Assembly (NCBI GenBank): GCA_030065735.1
Contig: JASJDD010000013.1
Coordinates: 1-44,066 of the forward strand
Reading direction: 5' to 3'
From: Crocosphaera sp.
GTDB taxonomy: Bacteria; Cyanobacteriota; Cyanobacteriia; Cyanobacteriales; Microcystaceae
DNA length: 44,066 nt
Below, in pieces: positions 32,724 to 42,500 of this stretch; positions within the stretch are counted from its first letter, which is position 1; every line of letters begins with the position of its first letter. The position numbers were made by a program, and so were the translations under genes. The notes beneath the pieces were generated by a model. It did no database searches. It had not been told where the DNA came from and worked only from the letters and a program-made list of their open reading frames with translations.

Positions 32724-35700
32724 ATGAATACTACGACTAATGGAAACCATTTCCCCGCCTTCAATCCTGATTTAATTTCTCTTTTTCAACCCAATCAGGT
32801 TTTGAAAGACAAAGACCTCACTAATATTGTTACCTATCTCGATAGTCACCATCGTTTGACTCGTACCCATTTAATTGGTTTGGGGATTGTTTGTGGATTA
32901 GAGGTTCGTCCTTTTAAAATTAAGGACTCGGATGACTTTTATATTTACATAACCCCAGGATGTGGAATTACCTCAGAAGGGTTTTTTGTTAAGCATGATC
33001 TAGGTAGCGATGCCAACATTATAAACAAGAGTTTTGATCGTTATCTCGACGTTTCCTTAGCCACCAACCAACATGGACTCATTCTTCTTGATGTACAGAC
33101 GGGATCGCAAAATCAACCATCGAACCTCACAGAAGGGACGACTTCAAAGGAACAGTCCTTTGCGGTGATAGAGTTGATTAAAACCGAAGCGTCTGATCCC
33201 AGTAATACAGACAAGATTAAGCCTCTCAAAGAACTGGAAACAGTCGCCCTTGATAGTTTAAAGGAGCAAGTTTTACTCATTTTATTGCATTGGGACGACA
33301 CAGAACGAGATTCTTGTATCAATGATTGTGATAATGGGGGTAAAGAGCGTCAATTTATTCCACGTTTTTTCGTTATTAGTCAAGAAATTGCCCAAACTCT
33401 TCTGGAAAAACGATTTGTTCCCCCTGATAACTTCCAAAACTGGTTTAAACAACCAGATTGTCAGATTAAACGTTTGGGTTATCAGGAACTAGGGGAAGAA
33501 GACAAAATTTTTACGGTTGATCTGACAACCATTGAAACCTTTGATGATTTGATGGGTGCTTATTATCGCATTTGTAAAGAGGGTATTATTGCCCTCAATG
33601 AAGGGTTACAAGAAATTTATAATTTATTTAATCCATTGTTCTCTATTTTTCACCGTGAGGGTAATCCTTTTGTCAATTTTAAACGAGATTTTCGAGCTAT
33701 TTTACTAACTTTAGTCCCTGATAGGGTTATTCAAACCGATCCGTTTCCCGATGACTCAGAGACTGCCGTTGAACCGTCTCCCCAAGTTGCCTATGGGATT
33801 CAATATTTTTACGATTATTTGATAGAATTAACTACAGCTTACAACGAATTTAGGGACGAACTTAAGGATACTTTATTTGACTTAATGAGTGATTGTATCC
33901 CTGATCGTCAATCCTTTCCTAACTATCTTCTCGCTGGGAAGATTGGTGAGACAGATACAGATAATTTTAATCAAGGAACTTCAACCGAGGATCTCCCTCT
34001 TATTCCCCTTAACTGTACTGCACCGTCTCTTTACCGTCACTCATTTTCTCAATCGCCTCTTCATAATAATAATCAACGAATACGTCATCTTTATCAACGG
34101 TTAGTACATATTAGTAAAGGGGAATCTTTTCAACTTTTACCTTTTTATCATACCCCTATTAAAATTACCCCCAGTCGCTTACGACAGGTAACATTAGGAG
34201 AGCAAGCAATTCCGTATTATCATGATTATTTGAAGATTTATACTGATTGGAATTATGAAGCTTGTCGCAAACAAAAATCGCAGTATTTACCAGCTTATTT
34301 TAGTTTACAAAATTCGCCAAGAAAACTGGGTTATGATTTAATTAATCGCATTGACTGGGCTGATTTTTTCCGCATTGAAGGCCATCTGGGACTGGTTTTA
34401 GACGATGCGCTTGAAGGGATTAAATACTTCAAGAACTATTTTAATTTAGCATTTGATATCGTTCCATTACGTTTAGGGGAAGGGGAAGATGATCCTTCAA
34501 TTCTCAAAGGGTATTTTGATGACTTAGAAAAGGACTTTGAAATACTCAAAATTCGTTGGAAAAACAATCCTCTTAAACAAGAGATTACTGAAATAGAAAA
34601 TACTGAAATAGAAAACACTATTAGTTTTAAAATTGTTGAACTTTTTGAGAAATTGTTTTTTAACAAAGAGGATTTAACCCAAATTGATTTAAACTCTATT
34701 GACAATGAGTTCTTGAAATATGCTCAAGATTTCAACAACTATGACTTTGAGCTAGTGGGAGAAGAAGAAACAAAAAAACGCTTAATTCTCAAATTTCCTG
34801 GTCCTGATCCTGAAGATGCTCGAATTGCCTTAGCAACAGTAAAAAACCAGGAGGGAGAAGCTCGAAATCAAATTGAACGAGCTATTAACTTTAATTTTAC
34901 TGTTGCTTCGGAAGAAAATCGTCTAGAAAATGAAAGGCGAATCAAACAAACTTTTGTTGATTGTTTTACTTTTGATTCTTCTACATTAAAAGTTGAATAT
35001 GATCCCGTTGAGTTGAATGTATTGCGATTTGTGTTAATTAATGGAGAAGAGGAAATTGAATATGTATCAGGAACCATACCTTCAACCAAAACAATTTTAT
35101 TACGGTTAGAAGATGAAACAAAATATGAATCAGCAGATAATTTGATCGAACGATATCAAAATTTTGAATCCCTTTATGTCTTCTTAAAACATTTTGGCGA
35201 AGCCGAATTAGGAGAGAATTATGACTTTGCAGGATTGGTTTTTTATTATGAATTAAGATTGTTATTCTCTTGTTATTTACAACGGTTAGAAATTATTCGT
35301 AACTTGCAACAATTCAAAGAATATGCTCAAGAAAATTGTGGTCTAGAACATTTAGGAGGCGTTCCTAAAGGCGGAACCTTTGTCATGGTTTATACGGAGG
35401 ATGCTCAGGTTTGTCAGCGTTTACGACAAAGGGATCAAACCATACAAGAATACTTTGATGAACAGGTAACAAAAATTACAGAGAAAGTCCAATTTCCAGC
35501 GACACAAAAACCTCTTTCAATTCCCAACGATAGTGATAGAAAAATTGTCATTGCTGATTTTTGTTTACCCTATTACTGTTGCGGTGCTAATAATATTAAT
35601 TATGTCATTAGTCCCCCAAGACCCTTAATTAAGTTACCTAAATCCGTTTTTTGTGAAGGCGACAAAAATAGCTATGGATTTATGCTTTATCCTCCCGGTG

Positions 35701-37487
35701 GTTTACTAAAAGGAGGGGATGGGGTAATTGAAGAAGAAGGTCAATATGTGTTCCGACCCTATGACGTAGATGAAGATATCACTGAACCCACAAATCTCAC
35801 TTTTGTCTACATTTTAGACGGGGTTAGTAACAGTTTCACCATTCTTATGTTACCTGTGGCCGAGGTATCTTTAACCATTAAAGACGATAGCACAACCTAT
35901 TGTATTACCCCAGGAGAAACAAGAGAAATCGAGTTTGAAGTTGGGGTCAAAACTGGAAATAATGTCTTCGAGTCGTTCAAGGGTGAATTTATGATTTCAA
36001 CGGATGGAGGTAACACCTATCAAGTCCTAGAAGTCTCTTCTGATAACAAGTTTGATTTGGCCACCCTTGAGATTCCAGAAGGTGAAAATAGTCTTTCTGT
36101 ACAGTTTAAATATAGGGTATTTAAAACAGAAGACTATTGCGCTAACAGTAGTGAACCCTTAACCATTACCTTGATACGACAACCACAAGCAAAAATTGAT
36201 TATGATACCAATGAAGAGGGAGAAGCCGAAGGTAAGTTAGTTTATGATGAGGATTGTAACCTGGTGGGAATGGAGATACAATTCCGTAACCAAGGCAGCG
36301 AAGCAGAAACCTATCAATGGGAACTGAACAACACAAACGTTGCCGATAGTCGAGATGTCATCCTGACCATTCCCTATACAAAAGAAAGAACCGCTACGGT
36401 TACCCTGACTGTTAGTAATCAAAACCATTGCCCAGATGAGGATATAGTGACGGTAAACTTACCAAAACTCGATCCCTCATGGAAGTTTGATAATGAGTTA
36501 CCAACCCGACCAGAAGATCCTGACAACCCTGATTCTTCCGAAATAATCGTGCTTTGTCGCACTCAGAATTCTGAAATGGATCAACAATCACTCACTGTAA
36601 TGCAACCTGGAGGAGAATTTACCAGCGTACCATCAGGATTAGTTTTAACATCCAATAACACGGAGATTCCCTGCGAACAGAGGATCGGGTTTACCTTAAA
36701 CTTTGCTGAAGTCAGGCCTCAAGTTTATACCCTTACGTATACCTTACCCGATGGATCTGAATTGTCTCGTTTCATTGAAGTGGTACATATTCCTGTAGGT
36801 AGTTTTAATCTAGTGGTTAATCCTCGTCTGAATAATGAGCGCGAATCCTTTGAGGTAAGATTTAACAATGTCCCTCGACGACGATCAGCCTTAAGATATG
36901 AATGGGAGATTACCATTGGCGATCGCGATCCCATTATCACCGAGCAACGCTCCAGGATTTTCAACTATGATGGGGATTTAGGGATTAAACCAGGAGAACC
37001 CATTTCCGTTGTTATGCGTGTGCGTCATGTTAATGGGATCTGCGAGACTGTCTCCGAACCCGAAACCAGTCAAGTTCCCCTGCTGGTGACTAAACTAGAA
37101 TTATATCGGACAGATCCAGGGGGGGATGGTAGTGAAATTATCTGGCTATATTGGGGAGACATTAAAGATAATAACCCTATAACCATTGAAAATTTAGGAG
37201 AAGTTGACCTCAATATTCGCGCCATTACTTTCCCCAGTGAAGTAGGGAGTGTCGTATTTAATTTAATCGTACCAGAAGGACAAACCGCCCCAGAAATGAC
37301 TCCCGATAATACTCCTTTCTATGACCTTTATCGTAACGAAGATGATAGCCAAGCAGTAGGATGGCGACCAGAGGCAGGAGAATTCAAGCTAACAGCCACT
37401 CCCTTCCAAGAAGGTGATGGGGAAGGAAATGAAGGAGAATCGCTCACCGTCACTTTTTCCTTAATATCACCAATCATAGTTGAGTAA
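32724..37487 (+). CDS. Large CIS-associated protein with C-terminal PKD-like domains, 1587 aa
   Basis: It starts 4 nt after the giant baseplate gene. The N-terminal 150 residues have FQPNQVLKDKDLTNIVTYLD, then HHRLTRTHLIGLGIVCGLEV and GCGITSEGFFV. I recall this block as the start of a protein conserved in eCIS loci from other phyla. The middle (150-900) is helical and acidic. Residues about 970-1290 hold two or three PKD/Ig-like beta-sandwiches: FCEGDKNSYGFMLYPPGG, then TYQWELNNTN and ATVTLTVSNQNHC. The last 300 residues are also beta-rich. It has no signal peptide or membrane span. A place in the outer baseplate or a cage around the spike is possible by analogy with other eCIS, but that is inference only. 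Confidence 0.6.
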   Translation: MNTTTNGNHFPAFNPDLISLFQPNQVLKDKDLTNIVTYLDSHHRLTRTHLIGLGIVCGLEVRPFKIKDSDDFYIYITPGCGITSEGFFVKHDLGSDANIINKSFDRYLDVSLATNQHGLILLDVQTGSQNQPSNLTEGTTSKEQSFAVIELIKTEASDPSNTDKIKPLKELETVALDSLKEQVLLILLHWDDTERDSCINDCDNGGKERQFIPRFFVISQEIAQTLLEKRFVPPDNFQNWFKQPDCQIKRLGYQELGEEDKIFTVDLTTIETFDDLMGAYYRICKEGIIALNEGLQEIYNLFNPLFSIFHREGNPFVNFKRDFRAILLTLVPDRVIQTDPFPDDSETAVEPSPQVAYGIQYFYDYLIELTTAYNEFRDELKDTLFDLMSDCIPDRQSFPNYLLAGKIGETDTDNFNQGTSTEDLPLIPLNCTAPSLYRHSFSQSPLHNNNQRIRHLYQRLVHISKGESFQLLPFYHTPIKITPSRLRQVTLGEQAIPYYHDYLKIYTDWNYEACRKQKSQYLPAYFSLQNSPRKLGYDLINRIDWADFFRIEGHLGLVLDDALEGIKYFKNYFNLAFDIVPLRLGEGEDDPSILKGYFDDLEKDFEILKIRWKNNPLKQEITEIENTEIENTISFKIVELFEKLFFNKEDLTQIDLNSIDNEFLKYAQDFNNYDFELVGEEETKKRLILKFPGPDPEDARIALATVKNQEGEARNQIERAINFNFTVASEENRLENERRIKQTFVDCFTFDSSTLKVEYDPVELNVLRFVLINGEEEIEYVSGTIPSTKTILLRLEDETKYESADNLIERYQNFESLYVFLKHFGEAELGENYDFAGLVFYYELRLLFSCYLQRLEIIRNLQQFKEYAQENCGLEHLGGVPKGGTFVMVYTEDAQVCQRLRQRDQTIQEYFDEQVTKITEKVQFPATQKPLSIPNDSDRKIVIADFCLPYYCCGANNINYVISPPRPLIKLPKSVFCEGDKNSYGFMLYPPGGLLKGGDGVIEEEGQYVFRPYDVDEDITEPTNLTFVYILDGVSNSFTILMLPVAEVSLTIKDDSTTYCITPGETREIEFEVGVKTGNNVFESFKGEFMISTDGGNTYQVLEVSSDNKFDLATLEIPEGENSLSVQFKYRVFKTEDYCANSSEPLTITLIRQPQAKIDYDTNEEGEAEGKLVYDEDCNLVGMEIQFRNQGSEAETYQWELNNTNVADSRDVILTIPYTKERTATVTLTVSNQNHCPDEDIVTVNLPKLDPSWKFDNELPTRPEDPDNPDSSEIIVLCRTQNSEMDQQSLTVMQPGGEFTSVPSGLVLTSNNTEIPCEQRIGFTLNFAEVRPQVYTLTYTLPDGSELSRFIEVVHIPVGSFNLVVNPRLNNERESFEVRFNNVPRRRSALRYEWEITIGDRDPIITEQRSRIFNYDGDLGIKPGEPISVVMRVRHVNGICETVSEPETSQVPLLVTKLELYRTDPGGDGSEIIWLYWGDIKDNNPITIENLGEVDLNIRAITFPSEVGSVVFNLIVPEGQTAPEMTPDNTPFYDLYRNEDDSQAVGWRPEAGEFKLTATPFQEGDGEGNEGESLTVTFSLISPIIVE

Positions 37488-37544
37488 ATGACACTAGACT
37501 GATTCTGTCCCAACTTCTGACTCCCAATTCCCCTAAACAAGATT

Positions 37545-39572
37545 ATGAGTCAACAACAACACATTATTGGACGAACGGTATTGGAGATCGACAGCGATCG
37601 CCTCGAAGATATGTGGAGTTTTCAGCAGGAGATCAGCGACATCTTTCAACAAAAAGCCATTCCGGCCATGGAACAATTATTTGAGCAACTGGTGGAGGCC
37701 GATGAAGTCATTCGCTTAGAAAGGGTGGAGGTAGAACTAGATCCCATTAATCGTCATTATTTAGCCGATGAGTTTTTGGAGAAGTTACTGGCCGCCTTAC
37801 GTCGTATCCTCAGCGATCGCAGACCGTCTCCATTACCCCTAAACCCCCAGACAGAAAACTGGAGAGACGATCATCCTCCTCCTCTGAGGGAACCATTATC
37901 AGTCACAGGAGAGTCAGAGGTAAGCAAACGCGATGGCGCAGCATCTGACTGGGAAATATTGCTCTACTTTTTGCAGTATGGTCGTTTACCTTGGTGGTGT
38001 CTCTGGGATGACTCGGAGACGGCAATCTGTCAATGGGAAAAGGTGATGCAACAGGGAAAAGACTGGCAAAGACCCTTGCGAGAACTGTTAATGGCCTCTA
38101 CTTCAGCTAGACAAAGACTAATAGCTCAATTTCGTGAAGCCTTTCGCCATCAGATTGTCTTGCAGTTACAGCCCACTTGGGGCAGTTGGCCAAGGGTCCT
38201 AACTCAAGCACGACAACTGATGGAAGCATTATCAATGAGCGATCGCTCTGCAAAAATACTAGAAACCGAGGCTTGGTTATGGGTATGGTTAGAACTAGGG
38301 CGCAACAGTTCTGCCCATGGCCCCTTCCCCCTCCTGGACTGGCTGGAAACTTGGTTAAGCCATCTCCTGAAGAGGATAACCTCAGAAGGGTTACTGATAC
38401 CTGAAGAGGTTATATCCTCTGATAATATAGACAATTTTCCACAACCCCCATTGAGAACCCAGGCCAGAAGAATTATTCCCTATTCCCATCTACAAAGCTT
38501 GATTGAGTCCATTGCGGTGACGGACACCTCTGTATGGTTAAAGGCCCTTGAGCAAGCAATGCTCTTGGTTTTTGGCTCAGTTCCTCAACAGTCGAGGAAT
38601 AATCAGCCCAAAAAACATCGAGAACAGTCTAAGTTAGCTCAGAATCAACAGTCTCAAAACCCAAAATCTAATTTTCAGCCATCTCTAACCAGTGAAGAGG
38701 TAGAATTGAATCAAAAGTCCACTGAACAGTCCCCAGAGGCTAATATTACAGAGATGGACAGGCTTTCAGGAATGGGGGTTAACGAAGTCAGAAGTTCCTC
38801 ACTCCGTTCCGGCGCTATCGCACAGAAGTTCCTCACTCCGTTCCGGCGCTATCGCACAGAAGTCAGAAATCAGAAGTTCCTCACTCCGTTCCGGCGCTAT
38901 CGCACAGAAGTCAGAAATCAGAAGTTCCTCACTCCGTTCCGGCGCTATCGCACAGAAGTCAGAAATCAGAAGTCAGAAGTCAGAAGTCAGAAGTCAGAAG
39001 TCAGAAATCAGATCGATAACTTAGAGCAGGGAACCGAACAATCTTCTTTATCCCCAGAAGAGTTAGAGATTGGATTGTTTATCCAACAGTCAGGACTGGT
39101 AATCTTGCATCCCTTCTTACAACCCTATTTTGAAACAGTAGGTCTGTTGCAGGAGAAGCAATTCCTAAATAGGATGACCCAAGAAACCGCCATTTATCTG
39201 TTATATTACTTGGCAACAGGACAAACTGAAGCTCCCGAATATGAACTGGTTTTGCCTAAGTTACTCTGTGGTTGGCCCTTGAACGAACCAGTAACCCCTC
39301 CTCAAGCATTCCCTGAAACTGCCTTAACCGAAGCCGAACACCTATTAGAAACGGTTATTACCTATTGGTCAGTCCTCAAACATACCAGTCCAGATGGGTT
39401 ACGAGAAGGGTTTTTGCAGCGTGGGGGTAAACTGACTCTTTTGAACCAAGGGGACTGGCGACTTCAGGTAGAGCAAACAGCCATCGATGTGCTGTTGAGT
39501 CGCTTACCCTGGGGAATAAATGTAATCAAACTACCCTGGATGGAAACCTTATTAATGGTGGAGTGGAACTAA
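37545..39572 (+). CDS. CIS tape-measure protein (Afp14/Pvc14 family)
   Basis: A 675-aa protein whose length is expected to set tube length. The family's N-terminal signature is clear: HIIGRTVLEIDSDRLEDMWSF, then AIPAMEQLFEQLVEADEVI and RLERVEVELDPINRHYLADE, followed by ILLYFLQYGRLPWW near residue 145. The C-terminal part has the second signature, VRQSGLVILHPFL-type here as IQQSGLVILHPFLQPYF, MTQETAIYLLYYLATGQ and LPKLLCGWPLNEPV, and ends WGINVIKLPWM, all typical. Residues about 415-490 are encoded by tandem repeat DNA and interrupt the family plan. The stop is 1 nt before the DUF4157 gene. Confidence 0.92.
   Translation: MSQQQHIIGRTVLEIDSDRLEDMWSFQQEISDIFQQKAIPAMEQLFEQLVEADEVIRLERVEVELDPINRHYLADEFLEKLLAALRRILSDRRPSPLPLNPQTENWRDDHPPPLREPLSVTGESEVSKRDGAASDWEILLYFLQYGRLPWWCLWDDSETAICQWEKVMQQGKDWQRPLRELLMASTSARQRLIAQFREAFRHQIVLQLQPTWGSWPRVLTQARQLMEALSMSDRSAKILETEAWLWVWLELGRNSSAHGPFPLLDWLETWLSHLLKRITSEGLLIPEEVISSDNIDNFPQPPLRTQARRIIPYSHLQSLIESIAVTDTSVWLKALEQAMLLVFGSVPQQSRNNQPKKHREQSKLAQNQQSQNPKSNFQPSLTSEEVELNQKSTEQSPEANITEMDRLSGMGVNEVRSSSLRSGAIAQKFLTPFRRYRTEVRNQKFLTPFRRYRTEVRNQKFLTPFRRYRTEVRNQKSEVRSQKSEVRNQIDNLEQGTEQSSLSPEELEIGLFIQQSGLVILHPFLQPYFETVGLLQEKQFLNRMTQETAIYLLYYLATGQTEAPEYELVLPKLLCGWPLNEPVTPPQAFPETALTEAEHLLETVITYWSVLKHTSPDGLREGFLQRGGKLTLLNQGDWRLQVEQTAIDVLLSRLPWGINVIKLPWMETLLMVEWN
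38789..39008 (+). repeat. 34/48-bp and 7-bp repeats inside the tape-measure gene
   Basis: Four copies of a unit containing CACTCCGTTCCGGCGCTATC start at 38789, 38823, 38871 and 38919. The first is 34 bp and the next three are 48 bp, because the latter include two extra heptamers (CAGAAGT, CAGAAAT). A run of five CAGAAGT heptamers and one CAGAAAT follows at 38967-39008. Because 34 is not a multiple of three, the first copy is read as SSLRSGAIAQ and the others as KFLTPFRRYRTEVRNQ. The reading frame stays open throughout. Confidence 0.95.
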
Positions 39573-39573
39573 A

Positions 39574-42500
39574 ATGACGAAATCTGCCGAAAGCAAAAGT
39601 TCTGCCAGACAACAGCAAAATACCGCTAATCAGTCCTTCTTTAACCAAGGAGAGCAAGAGACTTTTTTCTCACAGGAGTCTCCTTTTTTCCAAAATCATT
39701 CCATTCAGTTTAAACCCCTTGGGACCCAAAAGCCCTTTTTCTCTCCCTCTTTGCAACGAACACCAGCTTTTGAAAGTGACGGAGCAATTCAAGCTAAAGC
39801 AACACCCAATCCTAAAGCGATCGCTTCTCCCTCTCAATCTAACCCTGATGAGAAGCAAGTTAACCCAGAAGAAGAAACCAGCACAGACTTCTCTGAAATT
39901 CAACTTATGCCAGCTTTCAGTAGTGCCGATGACTCTGGGGAACAGCCACCTTCTTCCCTGCAATTTCGTTTAATGATGGGTCAAGCAGGGGATGCTTATG
40001 AACAAGAAGCAGATCAGATGGCTCATCAGGTGATGAATATGGCCGAAACCCAGTCGAAGCCTTTGGCTAAGGGGATTACCCCACGACTACAACAGTCTAA
40101 CTCAACCCCAGGAAACAGCGTGGCCAGTTCCGAGTTAGAAAGTCAGCTTAATAGCAGTCAAGGCCAGGGAAGTCCTCTCTCAGATAACGTGCGATCGTTT
40201 ATGGAACCACGCTTTGGAGCGGATTTTAGTCAGGTACGCACCCATACAGATTCCTCGGCAGTGCAGATGAATCAAGGGTTACAAGCAAAAGCCTTTACTC
40301 ACGGGAATGATATCTATTTTGGCGAGGGGCAGTCCCCTGGTAATAACGAGTTAACGGCACATGAATTAACCCATACAGTGCAACAAGGGGCATCTAATAA
40401 GTCTCTACAAAAAGATGCTTTAGCTATACAAAAGGTGGATGATCCCGAGTCTAACCCTAATATATTTGAAAGCCCAACAGGTAAAGGAAAAGTTGAAAGG
40501 ACAGGTGACACATTTAAACTAATTGTAGAAAAGATTAAGTTGCCAGATTTTAAAGTTTCTTTGACCAAATACTCTCCCATTAAACTTCCTAAAGAAACTA
40601 GAGAAAACAAACAAGTTCAAGATTGGGAAGGTCAATTTTCCCAATCAAGCGCAGTTGAACAAAAAATAGACGATAAGATAAAAGATGCTCCTCGCCCAAT
40701 TAATAATGATACAAATACTAAAATATATGCCTTTAAGTTTAAAAAAGATGATAAAAATTTCTTAATAGGAGACAAACAGCAAATTAAGAAAAAAATTATT
40801 CGACCTCAGTGGACTTCTGATGGAAAACCGGCAAATATTCATGTTGATCATGGCCATGAGCATCAAATTGGTGGACCCGATAGAGAGGGTGACAATCTCT
40901 GGCTTTTAGAAGGACGCATTAATGTGCAATCAGGGAACAAAATTAAAAAAGAAAAGTATAGCCGAATACAAGATTTAATTGATGAAGCTCATTCAATCGG
41001 TGGATTTTGGACAGAAGACAAACCCAAAGCTCAAGAAAAACGTCATAGTAGCAAGTTTTCATTTGAATTTAAAGATAAAGAACCAGGTTTAGATGGTTTT
41101 GAAGACTATGATGAAACAAAAAGTTATACAAAAGAAGAAATAGAACAAGGAAAATCTTTAAAAGGACTCGAACCACTAACCAGTCAAGAGATAGAAGAAA
41201 TAGGATTAAACAATGACAATTTTATTTGGCTGTTTACCGAAGCATCTGGCGGTAATTTACACAAGATTAGAAAGTCCCCAAGAACAGGCAGCACTCAGGA
41301 TATTCATTTAAAAATTGGTGTTAATTTAAGGATCAGAAAAATCGATGTAAAATATGGAAGTGAAGGAGAAATTGCTGAAGGAAGTGAACTTGAAGTTGAA
41401 GTATTTAGCACTAGAAAAAGTAGAAAAATATTAGGGTTTTTGAAAACAGAAAGTGGGACAAATGAAAGACATACTGTTCCCCTAAAACCAATGAATGGTT
41501 TATTAAATGCAGCGTATATTGATGCTAGTGGATTGGTCACTCAATTCAATAAAGTATTTAAAGCTAAAGGTATGAGTCCTATTAACTTTGAAGAGGTTGA
41601 ATTAGATGATATTAATGGGATTTCAGCCAAAGGCAAAATACTGCCGAGCATCCCAATTATTCGGGACACTGAAATCGATTTAGTGATTGTTGGTAATGAT
41701 ATTTACATAGAAAAAGTATTTAGTGGTCCAGAATTTGCAATCCCTTCACCCTTTAGAATTGATGACTCAAGTTTAGCAGTTCGAGCAGGTTCACGAGGTT
41801 TAGAATTTTCTGGCAGTCTTGATTTTAGTATAGAAAAACTAGGCAACGGCTCAATTACAGCTTTTCTCAATACAAGAAAAGAGTTTGGTTTACGGGGACA
41901 ATTCAATTTTGATTCTACAAAATTTAATCCTGCTTCAATTGCCATTGAGTACAGCGAAAAAGAAGGATTTAAAATAAACGGCAAGATTGGTATCAAAGAA
42001 GGAACCATTCCAGGGGTTAAAGACGCAAAACTTGAAGCAAATTATGCTCAAAATCAGTTGTCCTTAGCAGGTTTAGCCCATTTAACCGTACCAGGAATTG
42101 ATGAAATTAATTTAGCTGCACAGTTCGATGATCAAGGGAATTTTGCCTTTACGGCTGAGGTGGATTTAAAAGCCATGAAAGGCATTAAAGGAGGTAAGGT
42201 CAAAGTTACCATCAGTTCTCAACAAAACGAAGAAGATATTAACTTACGAGTAGAAGGAAAAGCTTCTCCAGATTTCCCCAGCGTTCCTAATCTCAATACA
42301 GAACTTTCTGTGCTGTACGATAACGGTATTTTCAAGGTTGAAACAACTGTTAACTATCGTAAAGGACGATTTAACGGAACCATTCAAGTTGGTGTCACCA
42401 ATCAGACGGTTGATGAGAAAGGCCGTCCCCAAGGGGAACCCACCGAAGAAGGCGAAGTCTTTGTCTTTGGCTTTGGGCAACTGACGGTGGATCTCTTCAA

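Noticed and set aside
39670-39963. Reverse-strand 97-aa frame and forward 84-aa frame at the start of the DUF4157 gene
   Set aside because: They overlap low-complexity coding sequence and show no start signal or domain.
40345-40400. DUF4157 HEXXH as an active metalloprotease
   Set aside because: The motif is present but the third metal ligand is not evident, and the domain is best known as an eCIS-cargo marker; activity cannot be claimed.
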